Origin: an uncultured Pelagibacteraceae bacterium
Lineage (GTDB): Bacteria; Pseudomonadota; Alphaproteobacteria; Pelagibacterales; Pelagibacteraceae
NCBI GenBank assembly: GCA_902595885.1
Contig: CACJRQ010000008.1
Coordinates: 1-49,671 of the forward strand
DNA length: 49,671 nucleotides
Direction: 5' to 3'
Shown one piece after another: positions 16,041-22,986 of this stretch. Within the stretch, counting starts at the first letter, position 1, and the number at the start of each line of letters is the position of its first letter. Under the pieces are notes generated by a model that saw only the letters and a program-made list of their open reading frames with translations, searched no databases and was not told where the DNA came from. A program made the position numbers and the translations under genes.

Positions 16041-17246
16041 ATGTTTAAAAGTTTAAGTTTAAAAGTAATTGTATTTGGATTTATTTTTACATTTTTTTCA
16101 AGTTTTGGACAGAGTTTTTTTCTTGGCCTGTTTAATTCTAGTATTAGAGACGCCTTATCAATTACACATGGACAATTTGGCTCAATCTATGCATCAGCAA
16201 CTTTATTGAGTAGTATTGTTTTAGTTTGGATAGGAAAAAAAATTGATGATGTAAATATATTAAAGTTTGCTTCTTATGTAATAATTTTTCTATCTTTTTC
16301 TTGCTTTATATTTTCAAAAATTTCATCTGTTATTTTTTTATTTGTAGGAATTTTCTTGATGCGTTTAGCTGGACAAGGTTTATCAAGTCATACAGCAACA
16401 ACAACCATATCTCGTTTTTTTGAAAAAAATAGAGGAAGAGCCTTAAGCACAGGCTGGTTAGGATTGTCATTGGCTGAATTTGTAATGCCAGTTTTAATTG
16501 TATTTTTATTAACTTTTATAGAATGGAGAGATATTTGGGTTTCAATTTCCATTTTAGTAATTATTGTTTTACCTACTGCAACTTTTGTTTTAGTAAAACA
16601 GGTTAAACTTGATACTAGAGAAGAGTTTAAAATAGATAAAAATAATAAAGAAATTAAGCAATGGAAAAGAATTGAAGTTTTAAAAGATTATAGATTTTAT
16701 ATCATTTGTATGACGATGCTGGCTATGCCTTGGATTGCAACAGGATCTTTTGTTTATCAGTCATTTATAGCATCCTCTAAAGAATGGGGACCTTATGTTA
16801 TCGCACAATCATTTATGGCATACTCAATTTTCTCAGTGATTACTCTTTTCATATCAGGCTTTTTAATTGATAAATTTTCAAGCAGAAAATTATTGATTTA
16901 TATGAATATTCCATTGTTTTTTGGAACTATAGTTCTTTACTATTTTAATGCTCCACTTTCTTCGTTTGTATTTTTTGGTTTACTTGGGGTAACAAATGGC
17001 CTTGCAAATGTACTTGGTTCATCAACTTGGGCTGAAATTTATGGAGTTAAATTTATTGGATCTATAAAGGCCTTAACATCTGCTCTGATGGTGTTTTCCA
17101 CTGCTTTTGGTACGGCTTTATTTGGTTTCTTGATTGACATTGGTTTTTCAATTGAACATATAGCGATTGTTTCAGGAACATATATATTTGGCTCAATTAT
17201 TCTTGTTTATTTAGTTCAAAATAAACTAAATCCTCATTATTTATAA
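16041..17246 (+). CDS. Major facilitator superfamily transporter
   Basis: A 401-residue inner-membrane protein with twelve predicted spans. The loop after span 2 (GKKIDDVNILKF) resembles a degenerate MFS motif A, and GFLIDKFSSRKLLIYM is the corresponding motif between spans 8 and 9 in the second half. FLMRLAGQGLSSHTATTTISRFFEKNRGRALSTGWLG is the conserved span 4-5 region where R-x-x-G-Q-G-x-x-x-H signals a family of bacterial MFS carriers for organic anions. The substrate is unknown. Divergent to the beta-hydroxyacid dehydrogenase with 11 nt between starts, so their promoters must lie within the opposing genes or overlap. Confidence 0.88.
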   Translation: MFKSLSLKVIVFGFIFTFFSSFGQSFFLGLFNSSIRDALSITHGQFGSIYASATLLSSIVLVWIGKKIDDVNILKFASYVIIFLSFSCFIFSKISSVIFLFVGIFLMRLAGQGLSSHTATTTISRFFEKNRGRALSTGWLGLSLAEFVMPVLIVFLLTFIEWRDIWVSISILVIIVLPTATFVLVKQVKLDTREEFKIDKNNKEIKQWKRIEVLKDYRFYIICMTMLAMPWIATGSFVYQSFIASSKEWGPYVIAQSFMAYSIFSVITLFISGFLIDKFSSRKLLIYMNIPLFFGTIVLYYFNAPLSSFVFFGLLGVTNGLANVLGSSTWAEIYGVKFIGSIKALTSALMVFSTAFGTALFGFLIDIGFSIEHIAIVSGTYIFGSIILVYLVQNKLNPHYL

Positions 17247-17254
17247 AATAGCTC

Positions 17255-17283
17255 TTGATTTTTAGAGGCTCACTGTGTAGATA
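17255..17283 (+). promoter_or_regulatory. Possible promoter just upstream of rpoZ
   Basis: TTGATT at 17255-17260 and TAGATA at 17278-17283 are spaced by 17 nt. The -10 is poor. If correct, transcription would begin almost at the rpoZ ATG (17290), giving a leaderless or near-leaderless message; no Shine-Dalgarno sequence is visible. Confidence 0.25.
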
Positions 17284-17289
17284 CTGCGC

Positions 17290-17826
17290 ATGGCTAGAGT
17301 AACAGTAGAAGACTGTATAGATAAAGTAGAAAGTCCTTACGAATTGGTACTTGTTGCTAAAGAGCGAGCTACCCAATTAAATGCAGGACTAGAACCAACA
17401 ATTGATAAAGATAACGATAAAAATACGGTGATTTCTTTAAGAGAAATTGCTGAAGAAAAAATTAAAGTTTCAGATTTAACTGATAGCGCTGTTTACAAAC
17501 TCCGAAAACATGTTGAGCAAGTAGATGACACTGTTGAGGATGATGAGGAAGTCGGTGATGATTTTGAAAACTTGTATAAAGGTGAAATTTCAAAAAGTGG
17601 CACTCCTATTTTACCTTCTAAAAGAGCAAGAAAAACTCCTGAAAAAATTCAAGTAACAAAAGAAGATTTAGCTGAACTTTCTGAGACAGCTACAGCAGAA
17701 GTAGATAATTCTGTAGGTGAAGAAACTATAAATGAGCAAGGTGAAGTTTCTTTAGATGAAGTATCAAAATCAGAAAACCAAGAAGTGGACGTAACTTCAG
17801 ATGATACTGAAGCTTCAAACTCATAA
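17290..17826 (+). CDS. rpoZ: DNA-directed RNA polymerase omega subunit with long acidic C-terminal tail
   Basis: Residues 1-60 are a standard omega chain: MARVTVEDCIDKVESPYELVLVAKERATQL, then NTVISLREIAEEKI, which includes the V-x-x-A-L-R/ALREI-type helix that latches the beta' C-terminus. Omega proteins are often 60-130 residues; this one is 178. The additional about 100 residues are low-complexity and strongly acidic (DDTVEDDEEVGDDFEN; later EEDVTSDD-type runs) with a short basic island (SKRARKTPEK) near residues 115-125. This tail is probably disordered and could interact with other proteins or nucleic acid. The dihydrouridine synthase gene follows after 22 nt. Confidence 0.93.
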   Translation: MARVTVEDCIDKVESPYELVLVAKERATQLNAGLEPTIDKDNDKNTVISLREIAEEKIKVSDLTDSAVYKLRKHVEQVDDTVEDDEEVGDDFENLYKGEISKSGTPILPSKRARKTPEKIQVTKEDLAELSETATAEVDNSVGEETINEQGEVSLDEVSKSENQEVDVTSDDTEASNS

Positions 17827-17848
17827 ATAAATAATATAAAGTTATATC

Positions 17849-18841
17849 ATGAATAGGAAAGTATCAGTTGCTCCTATGATGGATTGCACAGATCGACATG
17901 AAAGATTTTTTCTTAGATTAATATCCAAAAACACTCTTCTTTATACTGAGATGGTAGTCGATGAAGCCATAAACAGAGGAGATAAAAAAAAATTATTAGA
18001 GTTTAATATTAATGAAAAACCTGTAGCACTTCAATTAGGAGGTTCTTCTCCAAAACTTTTAGCCGAAGCTACTAAAATAGGTGAAGATTTTGGTTATGAT
18101 GAAATCAATCTAAACTTAGGTTGTCCTAGTAAAAAAGTTGAAAAAAATAGATTTGGTGCATGTTTAATGAAAGAGCCAAATTTAGTTGCAGATTGTTTGA
18201 GTAAAATGCAATTAGTTACAAAACTACCAGTAACTATAAAAACAAGAATTGGTTACGATGATGTCGAAGATTATGAAAATTTATTTAGTTTTATTTCCAC
18301 CCTTAAATCAGCTGGAGTTAAAACTTTCATTATTCATGCAAGAAAAGCAATGTTAGGTAAATTTACACCAAAGCAAAATTTAAATATTCCACCTTTAAAA
18401 TATGAGTTTGTATATAAATTAAAAGAGGATTTTCCTAATGAAGAGATCATAATTAACGGAGGAATAACCTCAGTGGATGAAATTAAACCTCATTTAGAAA
18501 AAACAGATGGTGTAATGATAGGAAGAGCTGCATATCATACCCCTTATTTATTAGCAGATATTGAAAGAGAAATATTTAACAATGATAATGTTCCAAGCAG
18601 ACAAGATGTAATTGAACAACTTATTCCTTATGTGAAAGAAGAACTAAAAAAAGGAACTAGGTTAAATCAAATTATGAGACACACTCTTGGTTTATTTCAT
18701 GGTCAAACAGGTGCGAGTTATTGGAAAAGATATTTAAGTGAAAACATGTGTGTAAGAGATGCCGACGTGAAAAAAATTGATCACATAATGGATAAAATTA
18801 AATACAATAATGTAGATACTAGAGTAGGACAGTCTGCTTAA
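17849..18841 (+). CDS. dusA: tRNA-dihydrouridine synthase (DusA type)
   Basis: A 330-residue flavoenzyme that reduces uridines in the tRNA D-loop using FMN and NADPH. SVAPMMDCTDRHERFFLRLIS (residues 5-25) is the DusA opening, with the extra DRHxR typical of DusA over DusB/C. The catalytic Cys is in NLNLGCPSKKVEKNRFGACLM (C in FGACLM, near residue 107). IKTRIGYDD, IIHARKAML and the FMN-phosphate loop INGGITSVDEI and GVMIGRAAY follow. Length equals the family norm. The DusA subfamily normally modifies U20/U20a. It sits between rpoZ and a TauE-type permease in the same direction. Confidence 0.92.
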   Translation: MNRKVSVAPMMDCTDRHERFFLRLISKNTLLYTEMVVDEAINRGDKKKLLEFNINEKPVALQLGGSSPKLLAEATKIGEDFGYDEINLNLGCPSKKVEKNRFGACLMKEPNLVADCLSKMQLVTKLPVTIKTRIGYDDVEDYENLFSFISTLKSAGVKTFIIHARKAMLGKFTPKQNLNIPPLKYEFVYKLKEDFPNEEIIINGGITSVDEIKPHLEKTDGVMIGRAAYHTPYLLADIEREIFNNDNVPSRQDVIEQLIPYVKEELKKGTRLNQIMRHTLGLFHGQTGASYWKRYLSENMCVRDADVKKIDHIMDKIKYNNVDTRVGQSA

Positions 18842-18881
18842 TTCAATTTTAACAAACGAATACAGTTATATTATTCTATTA

Positions 18882-19667
18882 ATGGCCTTAACAGCTATAC
18901 CAGTCGGTTTTGTTGCTGGATTATTCGGTATTGGTGGAGGATTAATTACCGTTCCATTCTTATATTATATTTTTGGCCAATTAGGGATTGATCAACAATA
19001 TATTATGCATTTAGCTGTAGGAACTTCTTTTGCTATTATAATTCCAACCTCAACCGTATCAGTTTTAACACATCACAAATTTAATGCTGTAGACTTTAAT
19101 ATTGTAAAAAATTATGGAATATTTGTTATTACAGGCGTTGTAATTGGAACTATTTTTGCAGCAACCTTAAAAACAAAATCTCTAGTTTTATTTTTTTCAA
19201 TTGTAATATTACTTTTGGGTATTTATTTACTTTTAATAAAAGAAAGAGAGCAAAATATTGTTTCTGAAATGAAACTATATTTAAAAATTATACTTGGAGT
19301 TATTGTAGGTTTTATTTCAGCAATAATGGGAATTGGTGGAGCTGTTATGAATGTTCCAATTTTCCAATACTTCGGTTATTCAATAAATAAAGCAATAGGC
19401 AGTGCAGCAGCAATTGGTTTTTTAATTGCCCTATTTGGAGCCATTGGTTTTTTAATTTCAGGAAGTTATTTAAAAACTAATTTACCACTTAGCATCGGTT
19501 TTCTTAATATTCCTGCCTTTTTAATCTTTATTCCTATTACCACTTTCATGGCAAGACTTGGTGCTAGAACTGTTCATAAAATAGATAAAAACAAGATTAG
19601 TAAAATTTTTGGACTTTTTTTACTTTTGGTTGCTGCTAAGTTTTTATTTGAATATATGAAATTGTAA
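18882..19667 (+). CDS. Sulfite exporter TauE/SafE family permease
   Basis: A 261-residue membrane protein with eight or so hydrophobic spans in two repeats. GFVAGLFGIGGGLITVPFLYYI (residues 8-29) and GFISAIMGIGGAVMNVPIFQYF in the second half are the paired G-x-x-x-G-I-G-G-G motifs of the family. Members move sulfite, taurine, sulfoacetate or other organosulfur anions across the inner membrane; the ligand is unknown. The annotated ATG at 18882 would begin only a few residues before the first motif, whereas relatives usually have a fuller first span. The frame stays open upstream to about 18828 and encodes hydrophobic residues, so a non-ATG start overlapping dusA is possible. Confidence 0.88.
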   Translation: MALTAIPVGFVAGLFGIGGGLITVPFLYYIFGQLGIDQQYIMHLAVGTSFAIIIPTSTVSVLTHHKFNAVDFNIVKNYGIFVITGVVIGTIFAATLKTKSLVLFFSIVILLLGIYLLLIKEREQNIVSEMKLYLKIILGVIVGFISAIMGIGGAVMNVPIFQYFGYSINKAIGSAAAIGFLIALFGAIGFLISGSYLKTNLPLSIGFLNIPAFLIFIPITTFMARLGARTVHKIDKNKISKIFGLFLLLVAAKFLFEYMKL

Positions 19668-19671
19668 ATAA

Positions 19672-20073
19672 ATGACCTTTAAAATTAATAAAAAGTTTTA
19701 TAATTCTTCATACCATATTACAGACTTAAAATTATGTTCACTTAGACTTCATGATAATTTTAGATTTCCATGGGTTATTTTAATTCCTAAAAGAAAAAAT
19801 ATTAGAGATATAAGTGAGCTTAATTCTAAAGATCAAATTTTGCTAATGAAAGAGATAGTTAAAATTAGTAAAGTTATGAAGAAGTTATTCAAAACAAATA
19901 AACTTAATGTAGAAAAAATTGGGAATATAGTTCCTCAGCTACATGTACATATTATTGCAAGAAGAAAAAAAGATAAAACTTGGCCTTTATCAGTTTGGGT
20001 CGTTAAAGGCAAAAATTACTCAAAAAAGGATTTAAATAATATTTTAAAAAAGTTTAAGAGAGTTCTTAAATAA
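19672..20073 (+). CDS. HIT domain protein (Gln-His-His variant)
   Basis: A 133-residue protein of the histidine triad superfamily, whose members hydrolyse or transfer nucleoside phosphate groups. The active site reads NIVPQLHVHIIARRKKDKTWPLSVW (about residues 84-108). The usual H-x-H-x-H-x-x is present as Q-x-H-x-H, with Gln in place of the first His; the same variant occurs in a recognised group of bacterial HIT proteins, where the middle His remains the nucleophile. RFPWVILIPKRKNIRDISEL is the typical N-terminal strand pair. The gene starts 4 nt after the TauE-type gene. Its stop adjoins the terminator of the predicted minus-strand RNA. Confidence 0.85.
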   Translation: MTFKINKKFYNSSYHITDLKLCSLRLHDNFRFPWVILIPKRKNIRDISELNSKDQILLMKEIVKISKVMKKLFKTNKLNVEKIGNIVPQLHVHIIARRKKDKTWPLSVWVVKGKNYSKKDLNNILKKFKRVLK

Positions 20074-20106
20074 AAAGAGGTGACTTCAGTCTCCCTCCAT
20101 CACCTC
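20072..20106 (-). terminator. Intrinsic terminator on the minus strand (end of predicted small RNA)
   Basis: Read on the minus strand, GAGGTGA (20106-20100) pairs with TCACCTC (20083-20077), 7 bp with a 16-nt purine-rich loop, followed directly by TTTTTATTT. On the plus strand the same hairpin is followed by ACGAATCC without a T-run, so it terminates only minus-strand transcription. No protein gene on the minus strand leads into it. Confidence 0.65.
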
Positions 20107-20233
20107 ACGAATCCAGACTAAGTGATTCTTAAATTATTTATGAACACTTATTAGTTGAAAATGCACTTTATTAACCAATTTAAATCTAAACAATCTTAAG
20201 TTGAATCTAGTCTTAAATTAAAACTCAATTTAG
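20075..20233 (-). ncRNA. Predicted structured small RNA, about 155-160 nt
   Basis: The 206-nt gap between the HIT and coiled-coil genes has no minus-strand coding frame but shows the parts of a small RNA gene on that strand. A perfect TATAAT -10 lies at 20245-20240, predicting a start near 20233. A bulged long-range helix joins AGACTA-GATTC (20213-20203) to GAATC-ACT-TAGTCT (20128-20115), and TTAA segments inside could extend it. An intrinsic terminator closes the 3' end (20106-20072). The internal loop region is A/T rich, with a possible UUGGUU/AACUAA helix. It is not recognisably 6S, tmRNA, SRP RNA or RNase P RNA. The 5' end is approximate and the -35 is poor. Confidence 0.45.
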
Positions 20234-20239
20234 CCATAC

Positions 20240-20245
20240 ATTATA
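20240..20245 (-). promoter_or_regulatory. -10 element for the predicted minus-strand small RNA
   Basis: Perfect TATAAT on the minus strand, reading leftward, about 140 nt upstream of the minus-strand terminator. No convincing -35 is seen 16-18 nt further upstream (TCAATT at 17 nt). Confidence 0.4.
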
Positions 20246-20279
20246 TTTAAGGTTTTAACTCTAATTGATACTTTAAATT

Positions 20280-21356
20280 ATGGTTTCAATAAAAGACATT
20301 AATAAAAAAATTAAAAAAAATTTATTTGATCCATTAGATAAATCAAAAAATAAATTCTCTTCATTACTAAAAAATATAAAAGAAAACAAAGTTAAAAAAG
20401 ATCTAGCACTACAAAAAAAATTAGAAAAAGAAAAAAAAAGAGAACTAATTTTAGAAAAAAAATTAGCAAAAAAAGCTAAACAAGATGAGATAAAAGAAGA
20501 GAGAAAGAAACTTCTTTTTCAAAAAAAATTAATCATTGAAAATGAAAAGCAAGAAAAAAAGAATGAAGAAAAAAGACAAAAAATAGAAGCTCAAAGAATC
20601 AAAATAGAACAAAAAAAAATTAAAGACGAAGAAACTAAGAAACTTAGAGAGGAATCAAGAAAGCTTAAACAGGAAGATTTAAGGCAAAAAATGTTAGAAA
20701 GACAAAGAATTAGAGAAGAAAATTTTAAGATTAAAGAAGAACAACTTAAAAATAAAGAACTTGAAGCTCAAAAGAGAAGAGATGAAAAAGAAAAGGAAAG
20801 ACAAGAAAAATTAAGATTAAAAGAAATTGAAAGGAAAAATAGACTTGAGGAAGAACAAAGACTAAGAGAGGCAGCTAGAAAATTAAAATACGAGCAAGAA
20901 AAACTTAAAGAAATGGAGCAAAGATTAAGAGATCTTGAAACTGAAAGACAGCAAGAAATTCAAAGACAGATTTTAAAAGAAGAGGCTGAGCAAAGAGCCA
21001 AGGAAGAGGAATTAAGAAATAAAGAAAAAGAACTCAAAGAAGCTGAACGTGAGAGGATAAATAAAGAAAATGAAAGGCGTCAAAGAGAAAGAGAATTGAA
21101 AATAGAGGAGGAAAGACAAAAAAGAATTGAAGAAGAAAATGAAAGAATCCGATTAGATCAAATAGCTCAAAAAGAGAGAATTGAAGAGGAAAATAGGCGA
21201 ATGAAAGAATGGGAGAAAAAATTTGATGAGGAGCAAAGATTAAAAGAGGAAGAGCTTGTCAGAAAATTTTACAGTGATGAAATTCCTGAGCAAGAGAATA
21301 ACCAGAGCGGTGACAATTTAGAAACTAAAACTGATGAAGATAATTTAAAAAATTAA
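20280..21356 (+). CDS. Highly charged coiled-coil protein, unknown function
   Basis: A 358-residue protein made up almost entirely of K, E, R, Q and L. A short N-terminal segment (VSIKDINKKIKKNLFDPLDKSKNKFSSLLK) precedes about 280 residues of continuous helix with irregular heptads and E-x-x-x-K/R spacing typical of single alpha-helices or long coiled coils (for example EERKKLLFQKKLIIENEKQE and ERRQRERELKIEEERQKRIEEE). The last about 35 residues are acidic and probably disordered (SDEIPEQENNQSGDNLE). There is no signal peptide or membrane span. No homology can be trusted in such low-complexity sequence. A scaffold or spacer role is possible. The stop codon overlaps the convergent phosphomannomutase gene by 4 bp. 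Confidence 0.75.
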   Translation: MVSIKDINKKIKKNLFDPLDKSKNKFSSLLKNIKENKVKKDLALQKKLEKEKKRELILEKKLAKKAKQDEIKEERKKLLFQKKLIIENEKQEKKNEEKRQKIEAQRIKIEQKKIKDEETKKLREESRKLKQEDLRQKMLERQRIREENFKIKEEQLKNKELEAQKRRDEKEKERQEKLRLKEIERKNRLEEEQRLREAARKLKYEQEKLKEMEQRLRDLETERQQEIQRQILKEEAEQRAKEEELRNKEKELKEAERERINKENERRQRERELKIEEERQKRIEEENERIRLDQIAQKERIEEENRRMKEWEKKFDEEQRLKEEELVRKFYSDEIPEQENNQSGDNLETKTDEDNLKN

Positions 21357-22807
21357 ATTTTCTGATCATATTCACCTACATTACCTGTTTTTTGTAACAA
21401 ATCGTCAATAAAATCAAAGATTTTTTTCTTTCTTTCATCTGATGTTGGACTTTCAGTAACAATAACTAAAGATGGTTTGTTTGAAGATGCTCTTATAAGT
21501 CCCCAAGAACCATCTTCAAATGAAAATCTAACTCCATTAACAGTTAAAATATCATTGATAACTTGGCCATCTATTTCAAATTTATTTTCTTTTAGATTTT
21601 TTATCTGTTTAACTAGCTCTTCAACAACAACATACTTTTCTTCATCTTTACAATAAGGTGCCATTGTTGGTGTTTGAAATGTGTTAGGTAATTCATTAAT
21701 AATTTCACTCATTTTTTTATTTTGTTTATCTAACAAGTGGCATACTTGAATTGCTGAATTAATACCATCATCATATCCAAAACCTAATGGCTGATTGAAG
21801 AAAAAATGTCCACTTTTTTCAAATCCAGCCAAAGCTTTTTCAGTATTAACTTTTCGTTTAATGTGGGAATGACCTGTTTTCCAATAAATAGTTTCACAAT
21901 TATTTTCTAATAAAATCTTATCTTTTGAGTATAAACCTGTTGATTTTACATCAACTACAAATTTTGAATTCTTATGTTTACTCGATAAATTTCTAGCTAT
22001 TAATAGACCTATTTTATCTGAAAATATTTCATTTCCCTCATTATCTATAACGCCAACTCTATCTCCGTCACCATCAAATCCAAAACCTATATCAGCATTA
22101 TTTTCTTTGACTACTTTGGCAATTTCTTGAAGCATTTCCAAATCTTCTGGGTTTGGATTATATTTTGGAAAATTCCAATCTAAGTTACAATCTAACTCAA
22201 TTACCTCACAACCAATACCTCTTAATATATCGGGAGCAAAAACTCCTGCAGTCCCATTACCACAAGCAACTACAGCCTTAATTTTTTTTTTTATTTTATT
22301 TTTATTTATTAAGTCATCTTTATAGATTTTATCAAAATCATTTATTTGTTTTTCATTTCCTTGCCCTTTAGAAAAATTTTGATTTAATGTAATTTCTTTT
22401 AATTCTTTCATTTCTTCTGGTGCGTGCGTTAATCCTTTTTTGATACCCATTTTCACACCAGTCCAACCATTTTCATTATGACTTGCCGTAACCATAGCAA
22501 CTGCATCTGTGTCTAGATTAAATTGTGCAAAATAAACCATTGGAGATAAGGATAGACCCACATCTTCAATATTACATCCTGTAGATATTAATCCTCTCTT
22601 AAGAGCAGCTTTTATTTCTTCGCTATAAGATCGGTAATCATGTCCAACTATGATTCTTGGATTTTCTTTTTTAGTATGAATTTTTATTTGTGTTCCAAGA
22701 CCTTTACCAAGATTCTCAATTCCAGCTGAATTAACGTCTTTCTCATACAACCATCGGGCGTCATACTCTCTAAAGCCATAGGGATCTATTTTTATGTTTT
22801 GATTCAT
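21353..22807 (-). CDS. Phosphomannomutase/phosphoglucomutase
   Basis: A 484-residue member of the alpha-D-phosphohexomutase superfamily. The phosphoserine loop is VTASHNENGWTGVK with S109 as the catalytic serine; the metal-binding loop FGFDGDGDRVG comes near residue 245; the sugar-binding loop GFEKSGHFFF and the phosphate-binding RASSNKPSLVI lie in domains 3 and 4. The N-terminus PYGFREYDARW is typical of the AlgC/ManB group. It interconverts mannose or glucose 6- and 1-phosphates for nucleotide-sugar and surface glycan synthesis. Divergent from nrdA across 179 nt. Confidence 0.92.
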   Translation of the reverse strand: MNQNIKIDPYGFREYDARWLYEKDVNSAGIENLGKGLGTQIKIHTKKENPRIIVGHDYRSYSEEIKAALKRGLISTGCNIEDVGLSLSPMVYFAQFNLDTDAVAMVTASHNENGWTGVKMGIKKGLTHAPEEMKELKEITLNQNFSKGQGNEKQINDFDKIYKDDLINKNKIKKKIKAVVACGNGTAGVFAPDILRGIGCEVIELDCNLDWNFPKYNPNPEDLEMLQEIAKVVKENNADIGFGFDGDGDRVGVIDNEGNEIFSDKIGLLIARNLSSKHKNSKFVVDVKSTGLYSKDKILLENNCETIYWKTGHSHIKRKVNTEKALAGFEKSGHFFFNQPLGFGYDDGINSAIQVCHLLDKQNKKMSEIINELPNTFQTPTMAPYCKDEEKYVVVEELVKQIKNLKENKFEIDGQVINDILTVNGVRFSFEDGSWGLIRASSNKPSLVIVTESPTSDERKKKIFDFIDDLLQKTGNVGEYDQKI

Positions 22808-22862
22808 TAGGTATTTACTTAACCTTTTATGTTAATTTCTTGGAAAAAATTTAATTTTTTTG

Positions 22863-22891
22863 TTGATTATCATATTGTCGCGTTCTATAAA
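22863..22891 (+). promoter_or_regulatory. Sigma-70-type promoter for nrdAB
   Basis: TTGATT at 22863-22868 and TATAAA at 22886-22891 with an optimal 17-nt spacer. The predicted start is near 22898, giving a leader of about 90 nt that contains the two candidate NrdR boxes. Confidence 0.6.
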
Positions 22892-22907
22892 TGTTCTGTT
22901 GTGAAAA

Positions 22908-22953
22908 TGTTTATATAGTATATTTACAGCAAACGCCTACAACATATAGTTGT
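22908..22953 (+). promoter_or_regulatory. Candidate NrdR box pair upstream of nrdA
   Basis: The distal element ACAACATATAGTTGT (22939-22953) is a near-perfect palindrome resembling the NrdR consensus (ACACwATATATwGTGT). A second, weaker element (22908-22922, TGTTTATATAGTATA) shares the ATATAG core. The cores begin exactly 31 bp apart (22913 and 22944), the three-turn spacing typical of paired NrdR boxes. They lie just downstream of the promoter, where a repressor would block transcription. nrdR itself is not in the window. Confidence 0.55.
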
Positions 22954-22986
22954 TTTCGTACTAATAACAAAATATATTAAACTTTT

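Larger units (their letters stand above)
22808..22986. other. 179-nt divergent regulatory region between phosphomannomutase and nrdA
   Basis: This region holds the nrdA promoter (22863-22891) and two candidate NrdR boxes in the leader (22908-22922 and 22939-22953). The part nearest the phosphomannomutase gene is A/T rich without a clear promoter for that gene. No RNA gene or coding frame was seen. Confidence 0.6.

Noticed and set aside
17251..17273. Possible AGCTCT/AGAGGCT hairpin between the MFS gene and rpoZ
   Set aside because: It needs a bulge, is short and has no downstream T-tract; not convincing as a terminator.
20077..20106. Hairpin after the HIT gene read as its plus-strand terminator
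   Set aside because: On the plus strand no T-run follows the right arm (ACGAATCC). The T-tract is only on the minus strand, so it was assigned to a minus-strand RNA.
20280..21356. TolA- or MAP-like identity for the charged coiled-coil protein
   Set aside because: Similarity rests on K/E/R/Q composition alone; there is no membrane anchor or TolA C-terminal domain.
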